Notes under the pieces: generated by a model
The model's database searches: none
Told to the model about the DNA's origin: nothing
What the model saw: only the letters and a program-made list of their open reading frames with translations
Position numbers and translations under genes: made by a program
In this document: one piece after another, positions 1 to 7,287 of the stretch
Layout of the letters: each line of letters starts with the position of its first letter
How positions within the stretch are numbered: the stretch's first letter is position 1
DNA from: Clostridium sp. CAG:628
GTDB taxonomy: Bacteria; Bacillota_I; Bacilli_A; RF39; UBA660
Assembly: GCA_000438415.1 (NCBI GenBank)
Contig: FR902223.1
Coordinates: 1-40,192 of the forward strand
Length of the DNA: 40,192 bases
Direction of reading: 5' to 3'

Positions 1-34
1 TAATAATTCCTTAAGATTGATTATACGTGATTTA

Positions 35-727
35 ATGGATCCAGTTAGAATTGGTAACTTGATTAAAGAGTTAAGAATAAAGAGTAATCTTACACAAAAT
101 GAGTTTGCTAATAAATATGGTGTTACTTATCAAGCGGTAAGTAAATGGGAAAATGGAAAAAATATACCTGATATTAGTGTTTTAAAGTTAATATGTGAAG
201 ATTATAATATTAGTTTAGATAGTATTTTAGATGGTAAAGTTAATAAGAATAAAAAGAAGTTAATAATACTGACTTCAATTATATTAGTTATTTTATTAAT
301 AGTAATTGCTTCACTTAATTTTCGGGATAATCAAATAAACTTTAAGATAATTAGTTCAAGTTGTGAAGACTTTAATATTTATGGGTCACTTGCTTATAAT
401 AAGAGTGATAGTCATTTACATTTAGGAAATGTTACTTATTGTGGAGGAGATGATACTACTAAATATGTAAAAATAGAATGTGGTTTGTATGAGAAAAAGG
501 ATGATAAGTTTAAAGTACTTGATACTTGTAAATATAATTATGATGGAAGTATTAAGTTAGAAGATTATTTGGAGAATATTGATTTTGATTTGAAAGATTT
601 TTCTAATAAGTGTGATAAGTATGATAATAATAGTTTATATATAGTTATTAATGCTACTGATAATGAGGGTAATATTACTAAATATCAAATTCCTCTTAAT
701 TTAAGTAATACTTGTAATAAAAAATAA
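35..727 (+). CDS. XRE-family HTH regulator with a C-terminal membrane-anchored domain
   Basis: Residues 1-60 form a typical XRE/Cro helix-turn-helix: a LKELR-like first helix, LTQNEFA, then the recognition segment YQAVSKWENGK and the IPDISVLKLI helix. A lysine-rich linker leads to one membrane segment at about residues 75-95. The remaining 130 residues are polar, contain several Cys and Asn, and are probably outside the cell. Such HTH-TM proteins are usually one-component regulators that sense a surface or envelope signal, but the ligand cannot be read here. The ATG at 35 is preferred over the in-frame start at 17 because family members begin just before the RIGxLIKELR helix. No strong ribosome binding site is visible for either. 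Confidence 0.8.
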   Translation: MDPVRIGNLIKELRIKSNLTQNEFANKYGVTYQAVSKWENGKNIPDISVLKLICEDYNISLDSILDGKVNKNKKKLIILTSIILVILLIVIASLNFRDNQINFKIISSSCEDFNIYGSLAYNKSDSHLHLGNVTYCGGDDTTKYVKIECGLYEKKDDKFKVLDTCKYNYDGSIKLEDYLENIDFDLKDFSNKCDKYDNNSLYIVINATDNEGNITKYQIPLNLSNTCNKK

Positions 728-794
728 ACTCAACCTTAAGTTTAGTTACAAATAAAAATAAATATGTTATCATTTAAATAGAAGGAGGATAAAC

Positions 795-1400
795 ATGAAA
801 AATTTAAAAAAGTTTTTATTAGGAGCTATACTTATAGTTATTGGTTTAATTCTATTATATTTCTTCTTTATTAGGAAAGATGATAATAAAGAAACTGATG
901 CTCAAAAATTTAAAAATGAATATAGTAAGGTGAGTGATAATAATCCGTTTGTTTATAGAAATATAGATCAAATAATAAACATACTTGAAAAGGGAACTGG
1001 TGTAGTATATTTAGGCTTTCCTGAATGTCCTTGGTGTCAAGCTTATGTTCCTTATGTAGAAGAAGTAGCTAAAAAAGTTGGTATAGATAAAGTTTATTAT
1101 TTTAATATTCTAGAAGATAGAAAAAATAATTCTGAAAAATATCAAAAAATAGTAAAAATATTAAATGAATACATACCAAATGATGAAGAGGGAAATAAAA
1201 GAATATTTGTACCTGCTTTAATTGTTGTAAAAGAAGGTAAAATATTGCTATTTAATGATGAAACATCACTTGATACAAAAGGTTATGAAAAACCTGAAGA
1301 TTACTGGAAAAATGAAGGCAGTGAAGACCTAAAATTATTATTTGAAAAAGCATTTAATGAAGTTAAAAGCAATGTATGTAAAAGTGGCTGTAACGATTAG
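795..1400 (+). CDS. Membrane-anchored thioredoxin-like protein (CPWC)
   Basis: An N-terminal signal anchor (residues 7-27, hydrophobic after MKNLKK) is followed by a thioredoxin fold facing outside. The redox motif C78-P-W-C81 sits after the strand VVYLGF, and a cis-proline is at FVP140AL. The C-terminus carries a further Cys pair (CKSGC). Domain order resembles the bacteriocin-accessory/thioredoxin-like family of Gram-positives, which reduce or isomerise extracytoplasmic disulfides. The partner is unknown, and the neighbouring XRE-TM protein and lipoprotein are only positional hints. It starts 11 bases after a strong AAGGAGG and ends in its own terminator, so it may be monocistronic. Confidence 0.8.
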   Translation: MKNLKKFLLGAILIVIGLILLYFFFIRKDDNKETDAQKFKNEYSKVSDNNPFVYRNIDQIINILEKGTGVVYLGFPECPWCQAYVPYVEEVAKKVGIDKVYYFNILEDRKNNSEKYQKIVKILNEYIPNDEEGNKRIFVPALIVVKEGKILLFNDETSLDTKGYEKPEDYWKNEGSEDLKLLFEKAFNEVKSNVCKSGCND

Positions 1401-1412
1401 TTACAGTTTTTC
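1388..1412 (+). terminator. Intrinsic terminator of the thioredoxin-like gene
   Basis: A 7-bp stem CTGTAAC/GTTACAG with loop GATTA is followed by a T-rich run. The stem overlaps the last codons and the TAG stop of the gene. Confidence 0.8.
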
Positions 1413-1574
1413 TTTTTTATAGATTTAAATTTTATTTTATCTTTAAACTTAGAATATTAAATTATTTATATAATAGATTTATTAAACTTGTATTTTTTTT
1501 GTAAATTAGAAACTTTGTTTTATAGATTTTTTATATTTTTTATGGTACACTTTTATAGTATAAGGAGTTATGAT

Positions 1575-2075
1575 ATGAAAAATAGAATTATTTTAGGTAT
1601 ATTCGCAGTTGTTTTTTGTTTCTTTTTAGCAGGATGTGAATTTAATGTTGGAGAAAAGAAATATAGTGTTAATGGTATAAATGTTACTTTAGAAGATGGT
1701 TTAGTAGAAACTGATATAGTTAGTCAAACTGTTTATTTAAAGGGAATAGATATGGAATTTACTGCTTTAAAAGAAAGTTTTACTGATTTAGAAAAAGTAA
1801 ATATTACTAGTCAAAATTCTTTAGAAGATTATGCTAGTTTAGTAGTTAGTAATAATAAATTAGATAGTGAAGTAATTAATAAAGATGGTGTTGTTTATTT
1901 TGAATATGTTAAAGAAATGAATGGAAAGAATATTTATTATTTAGCTACTGTTAATAAGTCAGAAGATGCTTTTTGGTTAATACAATTTATTTGTTCAGAA
2001 AAGAATAAAGATAAGTACAAACCTAAATTCTTAGAATGGTCTAAGACTGTTAGTTTTGATAAGACTTCTAATTAG
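1575..2075 (+). CDS. Small lipoprotein of unknown function
   Basis: The signal peptide is MKNRIILGIFAVVFCFFLAGC with lipobox LAGC at about residues 18-21, so the mature protein is lipid-anchored outside the membrane. The remaining ~145 residues are soluble and look beta-rich (GINVTLEDGLVET, VVYFEYVKEMNGKNIYYL, FWLIQFIC). No family is recognised. The start at 1575 is chosen because TAAGGAG lies just upstream and it places the signal peptide correctly. A longer in-frame start at 1488 would add an untypical hydrophobic extension. A terminator follows immediately. Confidence 0.78.
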   Translation: MKNRIILGIFAVVFCFFLAGCEFNVGEKKYSVNGINVTLEDGLVETDIVSQTVYLKGIDMEFTALKESFTDLEKVNITSQNSLEDYASLVVSNNKLDSEVINKDGVVYFEYVKEMNGKNIYYLATVNKSEDAFWLIQFICSEKNKDKYKPKFLEWSKTVSFDKTSN

Positions 2076-2086
2076 AGGTCTTTTAT
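2061..2086 (+). terminator. Intrinsic terminator after the lipoprotein gene
   Basis: A 9-bp stem AAGACTTCT/AGAGGTCTT (one G-T pair) with loop AATT is followed by TTTATT. It overlaps the end of the lipoprotein ORF. Confidence 0.75.
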
Positions 2087-2111
2087 TGTGGTGTAAAACT
2101 TATAATTTATT

Positions 2112-2468
2112 ATGAGGAATAGTATAGAGGTAAACTTAAATATTGAAAAAATTATTTATGTTGTTTTTATAATTATTTCAGTAATGGGAATAATAGGTAC
2201 TAATTATGAAGAAAAGTTTATTGAAACAGGTGATAGTTTTTATCATGAAAAGGGTGGTACTATTTTTAAGATAACTATAGTTATAGCACTTATAATTTAT
2301 CTTTATTATTTGAAAAGAAATTATGAAATTTATAATGAAGCAAGTTCTAAAGAAAAAAATCTTATTAGAATAAGACTTTTTGGTAGTGTATTTTTTGTTG
2401 TTGGGGCAATTTGTTTAGTTTATTTTAGATTTAAGGATCCAGGATTTGTTGATAGCCCTGAAATTTAG
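2112..2468 (+). CDS. Small three-TM membrane protein, unknown
   Basis: This 118-residue protein has hydrophobic segments at about 12-30, 54-68 and 86-104, separated by a polar loop with YEEKFIETGD and a basic stretch KRNYEIYNEASSKEKNLIRIR. No family is recognised. The ribosome binding site is poor and the gene follows a terminator, so expression is uncertain. Its TAG stop directly abuts the stop of the convergent LysR gene, with no terminator between them. Confidence 0.5.
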   Translation: MRNSIEVNLNIEKIIYVVFIIISVMGIIGTNYEEKFIETGDSFYHEKGGTIFKITIVIALIIYLYYLKRNYEIYNEASSKEKNLIRIRLFGSVFFVVGAICLVYFRFKDPGFVDSPEI

Positions 2469-3356
2469 TTAATTAGTAGTATTTTGTGTAATTATTTTTA
2501 TTAATTCTTTTGTACTAAAGTTAGGTGTAGTATTCTTATTAAGCAATATGCCTATCTCTCTAGAAGGAATTTTTTCTTTAATTGGTACAATAAATAGTTC
2601 TTTGTTATCTAAATTATTTTTTATATAATCTTTTGTAACATAACCTATGCCAAGACCAATACGTGAAAACTCACTTACTAAGTAATAACTTCCTATTTCA
2701 ATTTTTGGTTTTAAAGTTATTTCGTATTTATTTGCAAAATCATCTAGGAATTTTCTTGTGTTAGAATTTTTGTCTTGAAGTATTAAAGGGTAGTTATTTA
2801 ATTCTTTAATTGATATTTTTTCTTTAATAGGTTTATTACTTACAAAGCAATCAGTTATTGTTTTACATTTTATTATGTTAAAATCATTTTTTGTTTCTTC
2901 ATTAGTTAGATTTAAAATGTGCATATCAATTAGACCATCTTTAAGCATAGACTTTAATTCACTAGTTAGATTTGTTCTTATTTCTATATTTATATTGGGA
3001 TAAAGTTTATGAAAAGTTTCTAAGTAAGGCATTAAAAACTCTTTTGTTAGAGTAGTGTTTATTCCAATTCTAATAGTGCCACTTTCTAAGTTAATTAATT
3101 CATTAAATTTTGCTTCACCACTTTTAAAGTATTCTATTCCTTTACTAATATATTCGTACAATGTGATTCCTTCAGTTGTTAAGTTTACTCCTTTTTTTGT
3201 TCTAGTAAATAGTGGCGCACCTAAATACCCTTCTAAGTTTTTAATTGATTTACTGACAGCGGGCTCACTTATTAAAAGTTCTTTACTAGATCTTGTTATG
3301 TTTCCATTTTTAGCTACAATATAAAATATTCTATATAGTTCATAATCAATATTCAT
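2469..3356 (-). CDS. LysR-family transcriptional regulator
   Basis: Residues 1-60 carry the LysR winged HTH (YRIFYIVAKNGNITRSSKELLISEPAVSKSIK as family signature, then LEGYLGAPLFTRTKKGVNLTTEG). Residues ~90-290 form the periplasmic-binding-like effector domain, beginning GTIRIGIN and containing LILQDKNSNTRKFLDDF and GLGIGYVTKDYI. Length (295 aa) is normal. It probably controls a nearby or divergent operon, but no metabolic target adjoins it: upstream, on the same strand, lie the two coiled-coil zinc proteins. The start is supported by GGAGG 8 bases upstream. The effector is unknown. Confidence 0.9.
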   Translation of the reverse strand: MNIDYELYRIFYIVAKNGNITRSSKELLISEPAVSKSIKNLEGYLGAPLFTRTKKGVNLTTEGITLYEYISKGIEYFKSGEAKFNELINLESGTIRIGINTTLTKEFLMPYLETFHKLYPNINIEIRTNLTSELKSMLKDGLIDMHILNLTNEETKNDFNIIKCKTITDCFVSNKPIKEKISIKELNNYPLILQDKNSNTRKFLDDFANKYEITLKPKIEIGSYYLVSEFSRIGLGIGYVTKDYIKNNLDNKELFIVPIKEKIPSREIGILLNKNTTPNFSTKELIKIITQNTTN

Positions 3357-3395
3357 AAATAACCTCCAGTTATGACCTTATTATACTAAAAAGTG

Positions 3396-4382
3396 TTATT
3401 TAATACAACTATAATATAAGTCTTTTTTTAGTTTTAGTAAATTATTTTCTTCTTTAATTTCTTCAGTTATTATTTTTGAATGGAAAATTGTTAGGTCTAA
3501 ATCATAAGGAATTAAATTTATTTTGTTTGAAGAATATGTTACAGTATATAGTTTACTATAATTAAATATTAGTTTATATGGAATATCTTGATCGTTATTT
3601 AGTTCTTTGTTAATGGTTGATATTTCATTATATAATATAATTTTTATGTTTGGGTTATTTTCTATTTTTTTATATTCTTCACTGGATTTAAATTCTTTAT
3701 TAACTATGTATTTTATTTTTATACTTGGTATTTGTGAAAAGTAGTCTACAATTTTGAATGTTTGATTTTTATGTGGTCTAAAAATGTAGTTATTTTCATC
3801 TATATATATTTTATTAGTGCCATCAATTACCAGAATGTAGTTTTCAATTTTGTCTTTTTTATTTATTACTTTCATATTTTTTATGTTTCTTTGTTTGAAT
3901 TCTTGTATTAGGTTTATCTCATCAATATCATTATAGCTTTCTAATATGTTGGATGTTATGGCTGTTAATTCTTCTATCGTGTAACCATTTTCGTTATATA
4001 TGTCAAAGTCTCCATTTGGATTATCTTCTTTTTTATATCGAAAAGATATGTAGTTATTGTTTCTGTTTATACTTTCACTCCAGGAAAAATTGTTTTCACC
4101 TGATATTTTTTTACCACATAAAATGCAAGTGTGTTCTTTATCTATAGATGTTAATCTTATTTCGTGTTTACATTTCTTTTGTAATTTTTCTAATTCGTCA
4201 TATTTATTTATTAAATTCTTTCTTTCATTTATTAGTAATTCTTTAATATTTTTAATGTTATTTTTGAGTTCTGGATTTTCTATATTTGTAATAATAACTT
4301 TTTGTAAATCTAGTAAATCTGTTGAAATTTCAGGGCATTCTTTTTTTAGTTTAAGTAAAGTGTTAATTTCATATTTCTTCAT
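3396..4382 (-). CDS. Coiled-coil protein with Cys/His zinc-binding motif, unknown
   Basis: The N-terminal ~70 residues are helical and charged (coiled coil, ending ELEKLQKKC). A likely zinc site CKHE...CILCGKK follows at about residues 72-92. The C-terminal ~230 residues are a polar alpha/beta region with no motif I recognise. The gene is second in a two-gene unit: its ribosome binding site (AAGGAG) lies within the last codons of the upstream gene and the gap is two bases, so it is translationally coupled. The partner protein has the same layout of helical N-terminus, then C-S/K-H, then CxxC. Function unknown. A structural or nucleic-acid-binding role is possible but not shown. Confidence 0.6.
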   Translation of the reverse strand: MKKYEINTLLKLKKECPEISTDLLDLQKVIITNIENPELKNNIKNIKELLINERKNLINKYDELEKLQKKCKHEIRLTSIDKEHTCILCGKKISGENNFSWSESINRNNNYISFRYKKEDNPNGDFDIYNENGYTIEELTAITSNILESYNDIDEINLIQEFKQRNIKNMKVINKKDKIENYILVIDGTNKIYIDENNYIFRPHKNQTFKIVDYFSQIPSIKIKYIVNKEFKSSEEYKKIENNPNIKIILYNEISTINKELNNDQDIPYKLIFNYSKLYTVTYSSNKINLIPYDLDLTIFHSKIITEEIKEENNLLKLKKDLYYSCIK

Positions 4383-4384
4383 TT

Positions 4385-4867
4385 TTAATATCTCCTTAGT
4401 ATTTGTATATTTTCTGTATACTCTAGTTTTGTTAAAAAGTCTTCAAGTTTATCAGTGTCACTTAATATTTCGTAGTCAATGCTAAAATCATTTTTTACTT
4501 TGCCAGTTATTATATGTCTTGATGAAGGTGGTATGTCTTCTAAAAAAGAAGTACATATTGGACAGTAGATGTAGTTTGGGTAAATATAATTATTTTCTTT
4601 TCTTTCATCAATTACTATTTGATGTGAACATATTTTTTTTATTTCTTCAGTAGTTAGATTTTTTTCACTTTCTAGTGTCTTAAGTTTTTTATTAATTTTA
4701 TTTATATACTCACTAAGAATTAATGTGTCATTGTTATCTTTTAAATATTTTTTTGAAATTAATAAAAGGTTATTTAGTTCGTAATAATTAGTTTTTTCTC
4801 TTATAGTTATAATTTGATTAATGAGTTCTTTTTTCCTTTTTAGTAAATTTAACATTTCTTTATTCAT
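4385..4867 (-). CDS. Short coiled-coil/zinc-ribbon paralogue, unknown
   Basis: This 160-residue protein begins with ~85 residues of charged helix (LLKRKKELINQIITIREK...). A Cys/His set CSHQ...YCPIC at about residues 84-106 is the same arrangement as CKHE...CILC in the following gene. The last 50 residues are acidic and helical. The two probably arose by duplication or form a pair. The start is supported by AAGGAAG upstream. No family is recognised. Confidence 0.6.
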   Translation of the reverse strand: MNKEMLNLLKRKKELINQIITIREKTNYYELNNLLLISKKYLKDNNDTLILSEYINKINKKLKTLESEKNLTTEEIKKICSHQIVIDERKENNYIYPNYIYCPICTSFLEDIPPSSRHIITGKVKNDFSIDYEILSDTDKLEDFLTKLEYTENIQILRRY

Positions 4868-5029
4868 GATTTTCTTCCTTTCTTTGGTAATAATATACTC
4901 CTTTTTTGGTAATAAGTATAATACATATTTTTAATGGCATCTATAACTTGTAGTTATTACAAATATAACTAATTGGTAATTTTTTAATTATTAATTTTGT
5001 TATATAATGTAACTAAGGGAAGTGATTAT

Positions 5030-6001
5030 ATGTATAAATCTAATGATAGCGAAGAAATTGCAAAGTTATTAAGTAGTTTTAATTATGATGAAAGTAAAAA
5101 AGAAGAAGTGTTAAAGAAGTATTATGATTTAATAAAAGTAGCTGACTTACATACTCATACTAATTATAGTGATGGAACAAACAGTCCACTTGAAGTATTG
5201 GAATTAGCAAAAAAATCAAATGTAGGTGTACTTTCTATAACTGATCATGATACGATTGAAGGAATTAGAAAATATAAGAATGTTTTACATAATGATGAGA
5301 GTTTGAAATTTGTTGATGGAGTTGAATTATCTGTTAAGGTTAATCATGGTAGAATGCATATTTTGGGATATGGAATAGATATAGATAATAAATATTTAAA
5401 TGATAAATTATCGTGGATTAAGGAAAATAAGATTAATTCATTTTTGACAATTTATGAAGAAGTTAAAAGAGAATATAATTTAGAATTTAGTAATATAGAA
5501 TTAGTTAAATTAATAGAAAGTGTGTATAATGAAGGAAATACTATTAATAGGGTTGATATTGCTAAGATGTGTGTAAAGTATGGGTATGCTAGTGATGTTA
5601 AAGATGCGTTTAATAAATATTTAATTACAGCTTATGAAAATACAAGAAAATATAGAAAAGGGATAAATTATAAAGAAGCGATAAATGTTATTAATTTGGC
5701 TCATGGGGTAAGTGTACTTGCACATCCAAAAAGTTTAGAACTTGATAAAAAAGAGTTTTTGATTTTGTTAAAAGAATTAATTAAGTGTGGGTTAGGAGGA
5801 ATTGAAGTGTATCATTCAAGTCATACTAATGAAGAAATGAAGTTTTATAAGCAAGTATGCTTAGAATATAATTTATTTATGACTGTTGGAAGTGATTATC
5901 ATGGAAATAATAAAAAGGACGTTAAAATAGGAAGTGGGGTAGATAATAATTTAAATATTAGTGTTTTAGAACTTAAAAGATTAAATAATAATAAAAAATA
6001 A
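5030..6001 (+). CDS. PHP-domain metal-dependent phosphoesterase
   Basis: The PHP signature is clear: DLHTHTNYSDG (residues 39-49), DHDTIEG, GVELS, HILGYG, VLAHP and a final SDYHG. These supply the His/Asp/Glu ligands of the trinuclear metal site. Closest in layout to the TrpH/YciV group, which act as 5'-3' exonucleases or 3',5'-nucleotide phosphatases (RNase AM-like). The exact substrate cannot be read. An ~38-residue helical N-terminus precedes the domain. The start at 5030 follows AAGGGAAG with good spacing. An earlier in-frame ATG at 4997 lacks a site. The next gene is 89 bases downstream with only a weak hairpin between. Confidence 0.85.
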   Translation: MYKSNDSEEIAKLLSSFNYDESKKEEVLKKYYDLIKVADLHTHTNYSDGTNSPLEVLELAKKSNVGVLSITDHDTIEGIRKYKNVLHNDESLKFVDGVELSVKVNHGRMHILGYGIDIDNKYLNDKLSWIKENKINSFLTIYEEVKREYNLEFSNIELVKLIESVYNEGNTINRVDIAKMCVKYGYASDVKDAFNKYLITAYENTRKYRKGINYKEAINVINLAHGVSVLAHPKSLELDKKEFLILLKELIKCGLGGIEVYHSSHTNEEMKFYKQVCLEYNLFMTVGSDYHGNNKKDVKIGSGVDNNLNISVLELKRLNNNKK

Positions 6002-6006
6002 TGTTC

Positions 6007-6026
6007 TTGTAAATTATAGTTTACAA
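6007..6026 (+). terminator. Weak hairpin between PHP and glycosyltransferase genes
   Basis: The inverted repeat TTGTAAA/TTTACAA (7 bp, loop TTATAG) has a T-rich but interrupted tail. It could be a leaky terminator or have no function. Confidence 0.3.
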
Positions 6027-6090
6027 TATCTAATTATTTTTAATAGTATTTTTTTTAAAAATATAGTATATTTATATTGAGGTATGTTAT

Positions 6091-7254
6091 ATGAAAAAGA
6101 AAAGAATGAAAGTAGGTCTTTTTATAGATAATTATTATCCTAATATAGATGGAGTTACAATGGTTGTTGATAATTTGGCTAGATGTTTAACAAAATATGC
6201 TGATGTTGTTGTAGTGTGTCCATATATTGATGGATGTGATGATAAAGGGTTTCCTTATAAAGTTATTAGGTTAAAAAGTTTAAAGGTACCTTTTACTTCT
6301 TATAAAATAGTTGATGTTTTTTGTAATAAAAGTGAACTTATTAATGAAGAGTTTGATATAATACATATACATTCTCCTTTTATATTAGGGCGTATTGGGA
6401 TTAATCTTGCTAAGAAATTAAATATTCCTTGTATATCTACATTGCATACTAGGTTTGATTTTGAATTTAAAAGATTTGTTAAAAATGGAGTAATAGCTAA
6501 AAAAGTAACAGGTGTTCTTATTAAATCTTTAAATAAATGTGATTTATGTACTGTTGTTAATGATCCTTTGGTTCTTGAAGCAAGAAGTTATGGATATAAA
6601 GGGAGAATTAGAATTGTTTATAATGGGACTGATTTGAAACCTGCAATTTTTAAGGGTATAAAAAAGGACATGATTAATGAAATGTTTAATCTTAAAGAAG
6701 AAGATAAAGTTATGATTTTTGTTGGTAGAATAATTGATATTAAAAATATATTTTTTATAATGGATGCACTTAAATTACTTAAGGATGATAATTTTTCTTT
6801 TAAAATGTTTTTTGTTGGTGAAGGGCCTGACTATGAAAAACTTATTGATAGAGTAAAAGAGTATAATCTAGAAAACGATGTTATTTTGACTGGTAAGATA
6901 ACAGATAGAAAACTTCTTTCATATATTTATATGAGAAGTGACTTGTTATTATTTCCATCTTTGTTTGATACTTCAAGTTTAGTTAGAATAGAAGCTGCAG
7001 TTAATATGACACCAGGTTTATTTATAAGAGAGAGTATGGTTGGGTCAACAATTACTGATGGGGTTGATGGCTATTTGAGTGATTTAGATGTTAATTTATA
7101 TAAGAATAAAATAATTAGTATTTTTAATAATGAGAGTGAATTAAAAAAAGTCTCAAGAAATGCTAAAAAAAATTTAGGTGTTTCTTGGAGTGAAATTATT
7201 AAAAAGTATTATAAAATATATAATGAAGAAATAAGTATAAAAAAAGATTGCTAA
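6091..7254 (+). CDS. GT4-family glycosyltransferase
   Basis: This is a GT-B fold enzyme. The N-terminal acceptor domain starts VGLFIDNYYPNIDGVTMVV and has IIHIHSPFILGRIG and STLHTRFD. The C-terminal nucleotide-sugar domain has FVGRIIDIKN, FFVGEGPDYEKL, FPSLFDTSSLVRIEAA and GVDGYL. The usual EX7E motif is modified: the first acid is Asp in DTSSLVRIE. N-terminal features match the group that glycosylates diacylglycerol or cell-surface acceptors, but donor and acceptor are not determinable. It probably acts at the inner face of the membrane. Ribosome binding site GAGGT. It ends at a strong terminator shared with the convergent surface-protein gene. Confidence 0.85.
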   Translation: MKKKRMKVGLFIDNYYPNIDGVTMVVDNLARCLTKYADVVVVCPYIDGCDDKGFPYKVIRLKSLKVPFTSYKIVDVFCNKSELINEEFDIIHIHSPFILGRIGINLAKKLNIPCISTLHTRFDFEFKRFVKNGVIAKKVTGVLIKSLNKCDLCTVVNDPLVLEARSYGYKGRIRIVYNGTDLKPAIFKGIKKDMINEMFNLKEEDKVMIFVGRIIDIKNIFFIMDALKLLKDDNFSFKMFFVGEGPDYEKLIDRVKEYNLENDVILTGKITDRKLLSYIYMRSDLLLFPSLFDTSSLVRIEAAVNMTPGLFIRESMVGSTITDGVDGYLSDLDVNLYKNKIISIFNNESELKKVSRNAKKNLGVSWSEIIKKYYKIYNEEISIKKDC

Positions 7255-7280
7255 CTATAAATTATTAGCAATCTTTTATT
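7243..7280. terminator. Bidirectional intrinsic terminator
   Basis: A 12-bp perfect stem AAAGATTGCTAA/TTAGCAATCTTT with a 10-base loop lies between the convergent glycosyltransferase and VWA genes. It has T-rich flanks on both strands and overlaps the glycosyltransferase stop. Confidence 0.85.
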
Positions 7281-7287
7281 TAACTTT

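Noticed and set aside
1488..1574. N-terminal extension of the lipoprotein ORF
   Set aside because: The ribosome binding site and the signal peptide both point to the ATG at 1575.
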